A DNA stretch of 45,786 bases, from positions 1 through 45,786 of the forward strand of contig JAJDVQ010000014.1 in the NCBI GenBank assembly GCA_022826045.1. Direction: 5' to 3'. Within the stretch, counting starts at the first letter, position 1. Every line of letters starts with the position of its first letter. The notes below the pieces were generated by a model, which had not been told where the DNA came from, did no database searches, and saw nothing but the letters and a program-made list of their open reading frames with translations. The translations under genes were made by a program, and so were the position numbers. Shown piece by piece: positions 1-8,351 of this stretch. This stretch comes from Acidimicrobiia bacterium (GTDB taxonomy: Bacteria > Actinomycetota > Acidimicrobiia > Acidimicrobiales > Poriferisodalaceae).

Positions 1-159
1 AGAGGCCGCGCGGATAGATCGGCTCTGAACGATTTCGAGCCGTGGAATCGCCTCTGGATGGGTCTCTGACCTGCAGCATCGACACGACAGACGATGCGAT
101 TGCATACAGTCGTTTTATCAATCCGCTAACGCTCTAAGCACTGGGAACAAGAGCGGGAA
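1..159. other. Upstream flank without a supported gene
   Basis: I see no coding region with convincing codon use here. It is probably the 5' flank of the acyl-CoA ligase gene that follows; no clear promoter hexamers could be assigned. Confidence 0.4.
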
Positions 160-1830
160 GTGATGTCGGAGCAACGAGAAGGCAATACAGTCCGCGTTTC
201 CTCTGAAGGAGCGACCTACGACTGGCTGCTGCTCGGCGACGCCGTCGACCGGGCGGCAAGCAAGTGGGGGAATCGCCCTGCGGTGATCTTCGGCGACCGC
301 CACTGGACGTACGCCGAATTCGCCGCCGAGGTCGACCGGGTGGCCAAGGGGCTGATGGCGCTCGGTGCCCAGATCGGTGATCACGTCGCGGTGTGGATGA
401 CCAACCTGCCCGAGTGGCTGTGGCTGCAGTACGCCATCCCGAAGGTGGGCGGCTGCATCGTGCCGCTCAACACCCGCTACCGCACCGACGACGTCGCGTA
501 CACGGTGGCGCAGTCGGAGAGCCGGTTCATGATCTCCATCGACCAGTCGGGGCCGATCGACTACCGCCAGATGCTCTGTGAGGCCTACCCCGAGATTGCT
601 GGCGCAGGCCATCTGCAACAGTTGGTGCTCACCGGCGCCGACCGTGACGACGCCTTGGCCGATGCGATGAGCTGGGACGATCTGCTCACCGCGGGGGAGA
701 GCGTCTCCGATGAGGAGCTGGCAGCTCGCGCCGCCAGCGTGACCGTCGACGACCGCATGATGCTGGCGTACACCTCGGGCACCACCGGTCATCCCAAGGG
801 TGTGGTGCATACCCACCGCCCGCTGCGCAACAGCCGTGAGCGCTCGATGCTGCTGGGTCACACCGCCAATGACATCCACATGAGCTACCTGCCGCTGTTC
901 CACCTGTTCGGCTACGGCGAGGTGTCGATCCAGGCGGTGCTCACCGGCGGCTGCCAAGTGCTGTTCGACGTCTTCGACCCAGCGGCGGTCCTGGCTGCGG
1001 TGGAGGACATCGGCGGCACGGTCCTGCACGGATTCGACTCGCACTGGGGCGACCTGCTGCGAGCCCAGGACGAGCACCCCCGAGACGTGTCCAGCCTGCG
1101 CATGGGAACCCTCGCGGCCGGCATGGAATCGTCCACGCCAATCGCTCGCCGGGCTCAGGAGGTGTTCTGCCCGACCATTTCAGGCTGGGGCATGAGCGAG
1201 TCGTGGGCGTTCGTGAGCTGCAGCCACCCCACCCACTCTGTCGAGCAGCGCACCGAGGCCTCCGGCTACCCCATGGACGGCATCGAGTACCAGATTCGCG
1301 ACTTGGAAACCGGCGCCGAATGCCCGCCCGACACCCCCGGGGCGTTGTTCGTCCGCGGCTACACGGTCATGGAGGAATACTGGCGCCGCCCCGAGGCCAC
1401 AGCCGAAGTGCTCGGCGACGACGGCTGGCTCGACACCGGCGACATCGCCCGGATGCGCCCCGACGGCCACGCCGTCTTCATCGGCCGTCACAAGGACATG
1501 CTCAAGGTCGGCGGCGAGAACGTGTCACCGGCCGAGGTGGAGGGCTACCTGCTCGAAGTCGACGGCGTCGAGCAGATAGCAGTCGTCGGCTACCCCGACC
1601 CCCGCCTCGTAGAGGTCCCCGTCGCCTTCGTGCAGCTCACCGCCACAGCCCCATCAGACATCACCGAAGAGGCGCTCATCGAGCGCTGCCGAGGCCGCAT
1701 AGCCAGCTTCAAGATCCCCCGCCACGTGATCTTCGTCAAGGAGATGCCAGCCACCCCCTCAGGCAAGATCCGCAAAGTAGAACTCCGCGACTGGGCCCTA
1801 CAAGACCTCGGCGACCCCACTCATGCTTGA
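160..1830 (+). CDS. AMP-forming acyl-CoA synthetase (ligase)
   Basis: A 556-residue member of the ANL adenylating superfamily, which activates a carboxylic acid to acyl-AMP and then to acyl-CoA. The phosphate-binding loop YTSGTTGHPKG lies near residue 205. The hinge and C-terminal region contain GWLDTGDIA, RHKDMLKVGGENVSPAEVE and the catalytic-lysine motif PSGKIRK near the C-terminus, so both domains are complete. GTG at 160 is followed directly by ATG at 163, and either may be used; a purine-rich AGCGGGAA precedes them. It converges with an acyl-CoA dehydrogenase ending 10 bp away, which suggests fatty or aromatic acid catabolism. The substrate cannot be read from sequence. Confidence 0.93.
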   Translation: MMSEQREGNTVRVSSEGATYDWLLLGDAVDRAASKWGNRPAVIFGDRHWTYAEFAAEVDRVAKGLMALGAQIGDHVAVWMTNLPEWLWLQYAIPKVGGCIVPLNTRYRTDDVAYTVAQSESRFMISIDQSGPIDYRQMLCEAYPEIAGAGHLQQLVLTGADRDDALADAMSWDDLLTAGESVSDEELAARAASVTVDDRMMLAYTSGTTGHPKGVVHTHRPLRNSRERSMLLGHTANDIHMSYLPLFHLFGYGEVSIQAVLTGGCQVLFDVFDPAAVLAAVEDIGGTVLHGFDSHWGDLLRAQDEHPRDVSSLRMGTLAAGMESSTPIARRAQEVFCPTISGWGMSESWAFVSCSHPTHSVEQRTEASGYPMDGIEYQIRDLETGAECPPDTPGALFVRGYTVMEEYWRRPEATAEVLGDDGWLDTGDIARMRPDGHAVFIGRHKDMLKVGGENVSPAEVEGYLLEVDGVEQIAVVGYPDPRLVEVPVAFVQLTATAPSDITEEALIERCRGRIASFKIPRHVIFVKEMPATPSGKIRKVELRDWALQDLGDPTHA

Positions 1831-1840
1831 GCGGGTGTAG

Positions 1841-3175
1841 TTACGGGCCAGAGAAAGCCATCGCAGGCTGGCGAGGCCCGTCCAGCGTGTGATCAGCAGC
1901 GAACCCCATCGCCCGCTCCGACTCACGAGTGCGAACCTCAGCCCGAGCCACCACATGGTGATGCACCTCATCGGGCCCATCGGCCAGCCGCAGCGTGCGC
2001 TGCGCATGCCACATGTCCGCCAGCGGGAACCACTGCGAGACGCCGGCCGCGCCGTGCATCTGGATGGCCTCGTTGATGATGTCGCAGCACTTCTCGGGCA
2101 CCATCGCCTTGACGGCGCTCACCCACACCCGGGCCTCCGCGTTGCCGAGCGTGTCCATGGCCTTCGCAGCCCGCAGCACCATCAGCCGCATCGCCTCCAC
2201 CTCGATGCGTGACCGCGACACGATCTCCATGTTCTTGCCGAGGTTGATCAGCTTCTTTCCGAAGCCCTCGCGGTTCACGCCCCGGTCGACCATCATCTCG
2301 ATGGCCTTCTCGGCCGAGCCGATCGAGCGCATGCAGTGGTGGATGCGGCCCGGGCCCAGCCGCAGCTGGCTGATCTCGAAGCCTCGGCCCTCGCCGAGCA
2401 GGATGTTCTCCCTGGGGACGCGCACGTCGTTGAACAGGATGTGCATGTGCCCGTGCGGCGCGTCGTCGGCGCCGAAGACGTGCATCGGCCCCAAGATCTC
2501 CACGCCGGGCGCGTCGATCGGCACGAGGATCTGCGACTGCTGCTTGTAGGTGTCCGCGTCGGGATTGGTGCGGACCATCGTGATCATGATCTTGCAGCGC
2601 GGGTCGCCCGCACCCGAGATGTAGAACTTCTCGCCGTTGATCAGCCACTCGTCGCCGTCGAGCACGGCGTTGGTCTGCACCTGCTTGGCATCCGAGCTCA
2701 TCACCGCCGGCTCGGTCATGGCGTAGGCAGAACGGATCTTGCCCTCGAGCAGCGGCTCGAGCCATTGCGCCTTCTGCTCGGGCGTTCCGACGCGCTCGAG
2801 CACTTCCATGTTGCCGGTGTCGGGCGCGGAGCAGTTGAGGCACTCCGAGGCGAGCCGGTTCTTGCCCAGCTCGTTGGCGATGTAGGCGTAGTCGAGATTG
2901 CTCAGTCCTTCGCCGGTGTCCGCGTCGGGCAGGAAGAAGTTCCACAGGCCCTGCTCACGTGCCTTGGCCTTGGCGCCGTCCAGCAGCTCGAGCTGGCCGG
3001 GCGCCCAGCTCCAGCGGTCCTCGCGGTTCTCGCCCATCCGGTGGAATTCCTCGGTGATGGGGTCGACCTCGTCGCGGATGAACGCCTTGACCGCTTCGTA
3101 CAGCGGCTCGACCTCGGTGGACATCCGAAGATCGAAATCGTCCATGCTCGCGGACTTCAATGCTCCGCCAACCAC
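1841..3175 (-). CDS. Acyl-CoA dehydrogenase family protein
   Basis: A 444-residue FAD-dependent acyl-CoA dehydrogenase, full length for the family, predicted to catalyse alpha,beta-desaturation of an acyl-CoA. The middle domain carries the YAMTEPAVMSSDA and WLINGEKFYISGAG motifs. The C-terminal helical domain has the RIHHCMRSIGSAEKAIE and IQMHGAAGVSQ segments. I chose the GTG start at 3175 because an AGGGGAG Shine-Dalgarno lies about 6 nt upstream; ATG at 3145 is the alternative. The longer form of this subfamily (about 400-450 aa) often acts on bulky or branched substrates, but that is inference. Confidence 0.93.
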   Translation of the reverse strand: MVGGALKSASMDDFDLRMSTEVEPLYEAVKAFIRDEVDPITEEFHRMGENREDRWSWAPGQLELLDGAKAKAREQGLWNFFLPDADTGEGLSNLDYAYIANELGKNRLASECLNCSAPDTGNMEVLERVGTPEQKAQWLEPLLEGKIRSAYAMTEPAVMSSDAKQVQTNAVLDGDEWLINGEKFYISGAGDPRCKIMITMVRTNPDADTYKQQSQILVPIDAPGVEILGPMHVFGADDAPHGHMHILFNDVRVPRENILLGEGRGFEISQLRLGPGRIHHCMRSIGSAEKAIEMMVDRGVNREGFGKKLINLGKNMEIVSRSRIEVEAMRLMVLRAAKAMDTLGNAEARVWVSAVKAMVPEKCCDIINEAIQMHGAAGVSQWFPLADMWHAQRTLRLADGPDEVHHHVVARAEVRTRESERAMGFAADHTLDGPRQPAMAFSGP

Positions 3176-3310
3176 AGCTGCTCCCCTCGTGTGCTCGCCG
3201 GCCGCAGGTCTGCCGCTGGCGCAGTGAACCCTACCGAGATCGGTCTGACGGCACCGGGCTGCGGGCTGTGCGCCGCTCTGCCTATCCCCGAGCGGACCAA
3301 GGCGCGCCGG

Positions 3311-3316
3311 TACCTT
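3311..3316 (+). promoter_or_regulatory. -10 box TACCTT, likely leaderless start of the DUF3499 gene
   Basis: TACCTT ends 8 nt before the ATG at 3325, which places the transcription start at or within about 2 nt of the codon. A weak AGAGG lies between them. Confidence 0.4.
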
Positions 3317-3324
3317 CAGAGGCC

Positions 3325-3702
3325 ATGTTGCAGTGTGTTCGAGGGATGTGCACCGAGACGGCCACCGCGGGGCTGGGCTACGACATCACCGGGACGAGGG
3401 CGTGGCTGTACGACCTCGATCCAGCGACGATTGCCGGGACGACCCGCAGTCAAGGCATGGTGGTGCCGCTCTGCAGAACGCACGCGGACCGGATCACCGT
3501 GCCGGTCGGATGGGAGTTCTCCGATCGTCGGGCGCCGGATCCGGTCACGGCACAGCCGGAGCCGAGCATGACCTCAGCGCCGCTGTTCGAGCCCCGTTCG
3601 CGACCCGAGCCGGCCGACCCTCCGGGAGTCGCCGAGCCCGAGTCGGCCCCGCCGTCGCTGCTCGAGCGCGCGTTCCGGGCGGCGGCCGCCCGCTCGCAGT
3701 AG
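3325..3702 (+). CDS. DUF3499 family protein
   Basis: A 125-residue protein of an actinobacterial family of unknown function. The first 65 residues show the family pattern: an N-terminal MLQCVRGMC cysteine pair, then a Y-D/A segment, VPLCRTHADRITVP and a GWEF end. The cysteine/histidine spacing (CVRGMC...CRTH) suggests a small metal-binding fold. The rest is a Pro/Glu-rich disordered tail ending in a short helix. The ATG at 3325 is the first start that gives the family N-terminus. The gene converges with a small minus-strand gene 12 bp downstream. Confidence 0.8.
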   Translation: MLQCVRGMCTETATAGLGYDITGTRAWLYDLDPATIAGTTRSQGMVVPLCRTHADRITVPVGWEFSDRRAPDPVTAQPEPSMTSAPLFEPRSRPEPADPPGVAEPESAPPSLLERAFRAAAARSQ

Positions 3703-3714
3703 CACCCAGGAGCG

Positions 3715-3981
3715 CTACAGCAGGCTGGCACCCCGAGCTGCCGTGAGCACGAGGCGTCCATCGTGGTTCAGGCTCGCCCGGTAGCGGACGCCATCCGCAT
3801 CGGCGAGCACCAGATCGCTGCCTTCGCTGGCGACCTGCAGTTCGATGCCGAGTTCGCTCGACAGCTCCACCCGGCTGGCCTCGAGCGCTGCGCGCATCCT
3901 GCTGCGACGTTGGGCCTCGTAGAGGTCCATGTCGTACTCGACGAAGTCGCCGGGCTCGGTCCCGCTCGGCCGCACAGCCAA
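3715..3981 (-). CDS. Small hypothetical protein
   Basis: An 88-residue reading frame with no recognised family. The first half is charged and helical (MDLYEAQRRSRMRAALEASR); the second half looks like alternating beta strands (GSDLVLADADGVRYRASL). The longest start is TTG at 3981; ATG at 3930, at the MDLYEAQ segment, is equally plausible and would give 71 residues. It lies between the DUF3499 gene and a divergent membrane-anchored gene. It is supported mainly by codon use and by a lack of better readings in this space. Confidence 0.45.
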   Translation of the reverse strand: MAVRPSGTEPGDFVEYDMDLYEAQRRSRMRAALEASRVELSSELGIELQVASEGSDLVLADADGVRYRASLNHDGRLVLTAARGASLL

Positions 3982-4033
3982 ACAATGTCACAAGCACTCT
4001 GTTCCCGACGCCAAGAGCGGAGGCGCGCACCAG

Positions 4034-4039
4034 TAGCTT
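4034..4039 (+). promoter_or_regulatory. -10 box TAGCTT, likely leaderless start
   Basis: TAGCTT lies 6 nt upstream of the GTG at 4046, with no Shine-Dalgarno between them. Confidence 0.4.
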
Positions 4040-4045
4040 GACAGC

Positions 4046-4303
4046 GTGAGCCTGTGGCTGGCTGTGCCGCTGTCGCTGGTGTTCATCTACATCGTGTACC
4101 GGCTCGGCTTGCGGATGATGGCGACGTTTTCCCGACCGATCCCGCCGCCACCCCCGCCCGGAGAGTTGCGACGGGTGCGCCTCACCTACCGATGCAGCCT
4201 GTGCGGCACAGAGATGCGCATGACACGCGCTCCGGTGCAGAATCCAGAACCGCCCCGCTGCTGCAGCGAGGACATGGATCTCATCGCCAACGCCGACGAG
4301 TAG
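4046..4303 (+). CDS. Small membrane-anchored zinc-ribbon-like protein
   Basis: 85 residues. One N-terminal membrane segment (about residues 3-20, LWLAVPLSLVFIYIVYRLG) is followed by a proline run and a cytoplasmic cysteine cluster: CSLCGTEM near residue 52 and a CC pair near residue 72. The arrangement resembles a small zinc ribbon tethered to the membrane. I do not recognise a named family. The GTG start at 4046 is fixed by the -10 box just upstream. It converges on crgA, with a DnaA-box-like sequence in between. Confidence 0.6.
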   Translation: MSLWLAVPLSLVFIYIVYRLGLRMMATFSRPIPPPPPPGELRRVRLTYRCSLCGTEMRMTRAPVQNPEPPRCCSEDMDLIANADE

Positions 4304-4325
4304 GGGTCCGTCCGGCGAGCCGCAG

Positions 4326-4345
4326 ATGCCCACAGGTTTTCCACA
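4326..4345. promoter_or_regulatory. DnaA-box-like pair
   Basis: TTTTCCACA at 4337-4345 differs by one base from the DnaA box TTATCCACA. A weaker ATGCCCACA lies at 4326-4334, in the same orientation. On the minus strand this reads as two TGTGG-containing boxes in tandem. The crgA-pknB locus lies close to oriC in mycobacteria, which makes the motif noteworthy, but two boxes alone do not make an origin. Confidence 0.3.
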
Positions 4346-4389
4346 GCCTGGGGAAAGTTACATCCATGTCATTCAAGCGTTCGCAAGCA

Positions 4390-4647
4390 TTATCTCCAGC
4401 GTGTTGCGAGCAGGATGCCCACCAGCACGATCGCGAGCCCCACGGCAATCCACGCGCTGGCGGGACTGCCGGGCAGCCAGCTCATGTAGTTCGACACGAT
4501 CACTGCGGTGCCGATGCCAAGCAGCGCCGCGATCAGCCACCCGAACCACGAGGCGCTCTGCTGGCCGTCGCTGGGGGTGTGCTGGGGGGCAGACTGCGGT
4601 CGCGTGCCCTTGGGAGTGATGCGGCTTGTCTTGCGGGGCCGAGTCAT
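4390..4647 (-). CDS. crgA: Cell division protein CrgA
   Basis: 85 residues, the usual size for CrgA, a small two-pass membrane protein that connects FtsZ/FtsI-type divisome proteins in actinobacteria. A basic, Ser/Thr/Pro-rich N-terminus (residues 1-33) precedes two hydrophobic segments: FGWLIAALLGIGTAVIVSNY at about 35-54 and AWIAVGLAIVLVGILLATRW at about 65-84. The terminal TRWR matches the family's MRWH-type end. It sits next to pknB as in Mycobacterium. The start is set by a TAGGTT box 8 nt upstream, with no Shine-Dalgarno. Confidence 0.88.
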   Translation of the reverse strand: MTRPRKTSRITPKGTRPQSAPQHTPSDGQQSASWFGWLIAALLGIGTAVIVSNYMSWLPGSPASAWIAVGLAIVLVGILLATRWR

Positions 4648-4655
4648 GGCTGATC

Positions 4656-4661
4656 AACCTA
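4656..4661 (-). promoter_or_regulatory. -10 box TAGGTT for crgA
   Basis: On the minus strand TAGGTT ends 8 nt before the crgA ATG at 4647, consistent with an (almost) leaderless crgA transcript separate from the pknB operon. Confidence 0.4.
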
Positions 4662-4714
4662 GTGGTGCAATCGGAATTCGATCTGCATCGAGGGTGTGCA
4701 CCAGCGCGTGGCGC

Positions 4715-7030
4715 TCACCCCCCGCCGCCGTCGGCCGGGTCCTCGGTCCCGTCTTCGGGGTTCCCGTCGCCGGTGTCGGCTTCGGCCTCGCCGACGATGA
4801 GCGTCACCGTGTCGTAGTTGATCCTGACATCAGTGCCGGGTGCCGGATCGAACGTGATGACCTGCCCGTCGGCAGGGTCGCCTGCGGCGACCGATTGCGT
4901 ACGGCGCTGGAGCCGGAAACCGAGTTCGGTCATGGCGGTCTCCACCTCGTCGGCATCAAACGTTCCCAAGGCCTGCAGGCTCGGGACGGCCGCGATCACC
5001 GGTGGGGTGTACAGGTGGATGATGACCTCGGATCCGGAGATGAGCACGGTGCCTGGCTCGGGGCTGATGTCGCGGACCACATCGGTGTTGACGTCGGCAT
5101 TGGACACCTCGCTGAAGGTGCGCTTCACGGCGAATCCGAGCGCGACCAGTTCTTCCTCGATGCTGTCGGCGAGCGTTGTGCCGAAGTCTTCGAGCGCAGG
5201 TACCACCAGCTCCTCGGGTCCTTCGGACACGATCAGCGTGATCACGCTGCCTCGCTCTACTGATGCGAAGGATTCGGGACTGCTGCGAATCACGGCCCCC
5301 TCGCTGAATTCTGTGGATGGCTCCCGCTCGACGCGATCCACGAGTCCGAGACGAGCCAGCGTGACGCGTGCGTCGTCGACGGTCTGGCCGATCAGCCGCG
5401 GCACCTCGACCTCTCCTCGTCCCTCTGAGACCGTCAGCGTGAAGACCGTGCCTGCGGGCCGCTGCTCGGTGCTCGGGATGCTCTGTTCGGTCACCAGCCC
5501 GATCGCCAGGTTGTCGTTGCGGACATAGATCGGTTCGTCGACGCTGAAGCCGGCCGCCACCAGCGCGGCTTCGGCTTCTTCGTAGCTTCGCCCCACCACG
5601 TTGGGCACACGGACGAGGTTCGGCGGCTTGGCGACGGACAGTGTGATCGGATTGTCAGGATCGTCGGGCTCGGCCAGCAGCAGGCCCGCGCGGGGACTCT
5701 GCTGGAACACCATGTTCTCCTCGACGTCGTCGCGCTCGTCGAATCTGATGGCATACGAGAAACCGACGTCAGACAGCTCTCGTTCGGCTTCTTCGAAATG
5801 CAGGCCCACCACATTGGGCACGCGCAGGCGGGCATCGGAGGTGCCTTGGGGCTCTGCCACCTGGGAGGGGTCGCCAAGGTCGTCGACGAGCAGGAACACC
5901 AGTCCGGCGATGACCAGCAGCAGGATCACGAGCAGGGTGATCCACATGGGGGTGCGGTCCGGGGGCTCGATCTGGCTGGGCGGAGCGCCTGAGGCGTACT
6001 GCAGTGGGTACGGCTGGGGGTACTGGGGCTGGCCGTACTCGCCGGCGTGCTGTGAGCCGTACGGGGGCGCCGGCGGGGGTGCGTATCCGGCTTGGGCCTG
6101 TGGCGCCGCGGCGGGGATCTGGCCCGTGATCGTCGGCGTGGGAACGGACACTGCCGGGAAGTAGGCCGTGACGTCAGCGGCGGCAGCGTGCGTCGGCTGG
6201 CCGGCACGGAAGCGCAGCAGGTCGTTTCGCATCTCCGCGGCCGAGCCGTACCGAGCATCGGGCTCCTTGGCAAGACCGCGCAAGCAGATGGCTTCGAGCT
6301 CGTGGGGAACGTCGGCGTTGTAACGCGACGGCGGCACGGGAGTCTCCTGCACGTGCTTGTACGCGATCGCCACAGGGCTGTCGCCGGTGAACGGCGGCCC
6401 TGCGGTGAGCACTTCGTACAGCACGACGGAGAGGGAATAGACGTCGCTGCGCGGATCAGCGTCCAGCCCTTGGGCCTGCTCGGGGGACAGGTAGGTGGCC
6501 GTGCCCATCACCGAACCCGTGCGGGTCAGGTCATCGGAGCCGCCCCCGAGCGCCCGAGCGATGCCGAAGTCGGCAACCTTGACCTGGCCGGACTGGGTGA
6601 TCATCACGTTGCCCGGCTTGATGTCGCGGTGCACCACGCTGTTGCCGTGCGCGAACGCCAGTGCCGCTGCGATGTCGATGGCGATGTCGGCGGCGCGGTC
6701 GGGATGCAACGGACCTTCGCTGCGGATGACCTCGGCGAGGCTGCGCCCCTCGACGTACTCCATCACAATGTAGTAGGTGCCTTCGTGGTTGCCCCAGTCG
6801 TACACACCGACCACGTTCGGCTGGCTCAGGTTGGCGGCAGCTTGGGCCTCCCGCCGGAATCGCTCGACGAATGACGAGTCGGTGGCGAACTCGGGAAACA
6901 GCACCTTGACCGCGACCGGCCGGTCGAGCAGCTGGTCACGGCCCAGGAACACTTCGGACATCCCGCCCCGAGCGATGCGGCTGAACAGCTCATAGCGGCC
7001 GCCGAAGATGGGATTTGAGGTGTCTGCCAT
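4715..7030 (-). CDS. pknB: PASTA-domain Ser/Thr protein kinase (PknB-like)
   Basis: 771 residues. The N-terminal Hanks-type kinase domain (about 12-275) has the glycine loop, K42, the HRDIKPGN catalytic loop at D136, DFG at 154-156 and a TRTGSVMGTATYLSPEQ activation segment, so it should be active. A Pro/Gln/Tyr-rich linker leads to one membrane helix (MWITLLVILLLVIAGLVFLL). Five extracellular PASTA repeats follow, with cores such as VPNVVGLHFEEAE and VPNVVGRSYEEAE; these bind muropeptide/lipid II-like ligands in known PknB/PrkC proteins. The C-terminus is acidic and Gly-rich. I took ATG at 7030 (GAGG about 9 nt upstream) rather than an upstream in-frame start that lacks kinase homology. It is the last gene of the FHA-fhaB-pstP-rodA-pbp operon; no separate pknA is present. 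Confidence 0.95.
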   Translation of the reverse strand: MADTSNPIFGGRYELFSRIARGGMSEVFLGRDQLLDRPVAVKVLFPEFATDSSFVERFRREAQAAANLSQPNVVGVYDWGNHEGTYYIVMEYVEGRSLAEVIRSEGPLHPDRAADIAIDIAAALAFAHGNSVVHRDIKPGNVMITQSGQVKVADFGIARALGGGSDDLTRTGSVMGTATYLSPEQAQGLDADPRSDVYSLSVVLYEVLTAGPPFTGDSPVAIAYKHVQETPVPPSRYNADVPHELEAICLRGLAKEPDARYGSAAEMRNDLLRFRAGQPTHAAAADVTAYFPAVSVPTPTITGQIPAAAPQAQAGYAPPPAPPYGSQHAGEYGQPQYPQPYPLQYASGAPPSQIEPPDRTPMWITLLVILLLVIAGLVFLLVDDLGDPSQVAEPQGTSDARLRVPNVVGLHFEEAERELSDVGFSYAIRFDERDDVEENMVFQQSPRAGLLLAEPDDPDNPITLSVAKPPNLVRVPNVVGRSYEEAEAALVAAGFSVDEPIYVRNDNLAIGLVTEQSIPSTEQRPAGTVFTLTVSEGRGEVEVPRLIGQTVDDARVTLARLGLVDRVEREPSTEFSEGAVIRSSPESFASVERGSVITLIVSEGPEELVVPALEDFGTTLADSIEEELVALGFAVKRTFSEVSNADVNTDVVRDISPEPGTVLISGSEVIIHLYTPPVIAAVPSLQALGTFDADEVETAMTELGFRLQRRTQSVAAGDPADGQVITFDPAPGTDVRINYDTVTLIVGEAEADTGDGNPEDGTEDPADGGGG

Positions 7031-7094
7031 GGACGCTGGCCTCGTGCTGCCAGATCGATTCGTCGGCTCGGCGGGGTGACTGCAGTGGGTCGGG

Positions 7095-8351
7095 CTAGGG
7101 GCCGTCGTCGACAGGTGTCGGGACTGCCCGCAGTGCAAGGGCGGCTTCTGCTGCGGTCGCAGCGATCATCGTCGCCAAGATACCGCTGCCTTGCGGATCG
7201 CCCACGCCAAGCGCTGCATCACCTTCGATGAGCACCGCAACGGCCACTGTCGGTGCATCCGCGGGTGCCAGCAGCACCGCCCAGCTTCCCGCCGGGCCAC
7301 CGACGTTGTCGACGGATCTGGCCGCGCCGCCTGCAAACGCTGCAGACAGCTCGACGCCGTCTACGGGTACGAGACGGATCGGGACCTGCTCGGCCGCGAC
7401 GGACATCGCCCGCAGCAGGCTGGCAGCCTCATCAGGCTCGAAGAGACTGCCGATGCTGGTTGCGGCGACATCCTGGACGGCAGCGGCTGCGGCCGCGGTG
7501 CGGGGGGACCGGACGCTGATCTGCTGCACCACAGCGGGGCGCATGCGGATGCCCTCGTTGGCGACCCCTGCAGCAGCGAGCGCGAGCTGGAGCGGTGTCA
7601 GCGTCATCGCGTCGAGCTGCGCCACGGCACCTGGCTCACCGGGCAGGTCGATGCCGGTCGCTGCGGGTTGGGCGCCGGCTCGCTGCAGCAGCGTCTCGCC
7701 GGAAGCACCGGATGCCGCACCTGCCGTCAGGACATAGCTGCGCTGGTAGGCGCGTGCGACCGGTATTCCGGGCAGCAGTGCAGGCCCATCAGGCATCAAT
7801 TCGTCGACGACGTTGGGATCGAAGCTGGGGCGCGACCACAGCGCCAGGATCGCCCCCGACTGCGGATGCACGACGACGACCGCACCGTCACGGTCTCCTA
7901 GTGCGGCACGAGCGGTGAGCTGCACTCCGTGATGCACCGTCAGGCGCAGATCGCCGATGCGGTCGCTGTCGGCGAAGAGATCCGAGATGTCGAGCAGGGC
8001 GATATCCGCCGCGCGACCTGAGAGCTCTGCGTCGTAGCTCCGCTCAAGCCCGCCCGCTCCGGCCTGACGTGCGAGGTACCCCGCGATGTGGGCGTAGAGC
8101 GATCCATGGGGGTAGGAACGCAGCCGGCGCGCTCCGGCGGCGTCGGGGTCGATAGCGGACGCGATTGTCTCGCCGTCGGCGCTGGTGATCGCCCCGCGCG
8201 CCTGTCCCAGTGCCGCAGCCGCAGCCCGCCTGTTGAAGTCGTGCTGCCGCAAGCTCTCGGCAGAGAGGTAGCCGACATTGGTGAGCTGCACCAGGAGCAC
8301 GACGAAGCCCGCGCCGAGCACCATCGCCAGCCGTGCGATGCGCCGCCTCAT
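7095..8351 (-). CDS. PbpA-like penicillin-binding protein, apparently inactive
   Basis: 418 residues with the position and overall shape of actinobacterial PbpA: N-terminal membrane anchor (8-27), dimerisation-like region, a VVVVHPQSGAILALWSRPSF segment at about 157-177, MTLTPLQLALAAAGVANEG at 249-267, and a C-terminal WAVLLAPADAPTVAVAVLIEG strand pair. The three transpeptidase signatures are not present where expected. The SxxK position near 202-208 reads YQRSYVL; there is no SxN; the KTG strand near 338-341 reads AFAG. The stretch between the first and last motif is also shortened. The ATG overlaps the rodA stop by 4 nt (ATGA). This is likely a pseudoenzyme partner of RodA rather than a working transpeptidase. 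Confidence 0.8.
   Translation of the reverse strand: MRRRIARLAMVLGAGFVVLLVQLTNVGYLSAESLRQHDFNRRAAAAALGQARGAITSADGETIASAIDPDAAGARRLRSYPHGSLYAHIAGYLARQAGAGGLERSYDAELSGRAADIALLDISDLFADSDRIGDLRLTVHHGVQLTARAALGDRDGAVVVVHPQSGAILALWSRPSFDPNVVDELMPDGPALLPGIPVARAYQRSYVLTAGAASGASGETLLQRAGAQPAATGIDLPGEPGAVAQLDAMTLTPLQLALAAAGVANEGIRMRPAVVQQISVRSPRTAAAAAAVQDVAATSIGSLFEPDEAASLLRAMSVAAEQVPIRLVPVDGVELSAAFAGGAARSVDNVGGPAGSWAVLLAPADAPTVAVAVLIEGDAALGVGDPQGSGILATMIAATAAEAALALRAVPTPVDDGP

Noticed and set aside
2336..3571. Long plus-strand frame opposite the acyl-CoA dehydrogenase
   Set aside because: Its product is Val/His/Arg-rich with no domain; the minus-strand enzyme has full family homology and a good ribosome site.
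4326..4360. Intrinsic terminator (TTTTCC ... GGGGAAA) after the zinc-ribbon gene
   Set aside because: The stem is only 5-6 bp with an 8-nt loop and no T-run; the DnaA-box reading explains the sequence at least as well.
7031..7138. 36-residue N-terminal extension of PknB
   Set aside because: No kinase homology, and it overlaps the end of the upstream gene; ATG 7030 has a GAGG site and the expected N-terminus.
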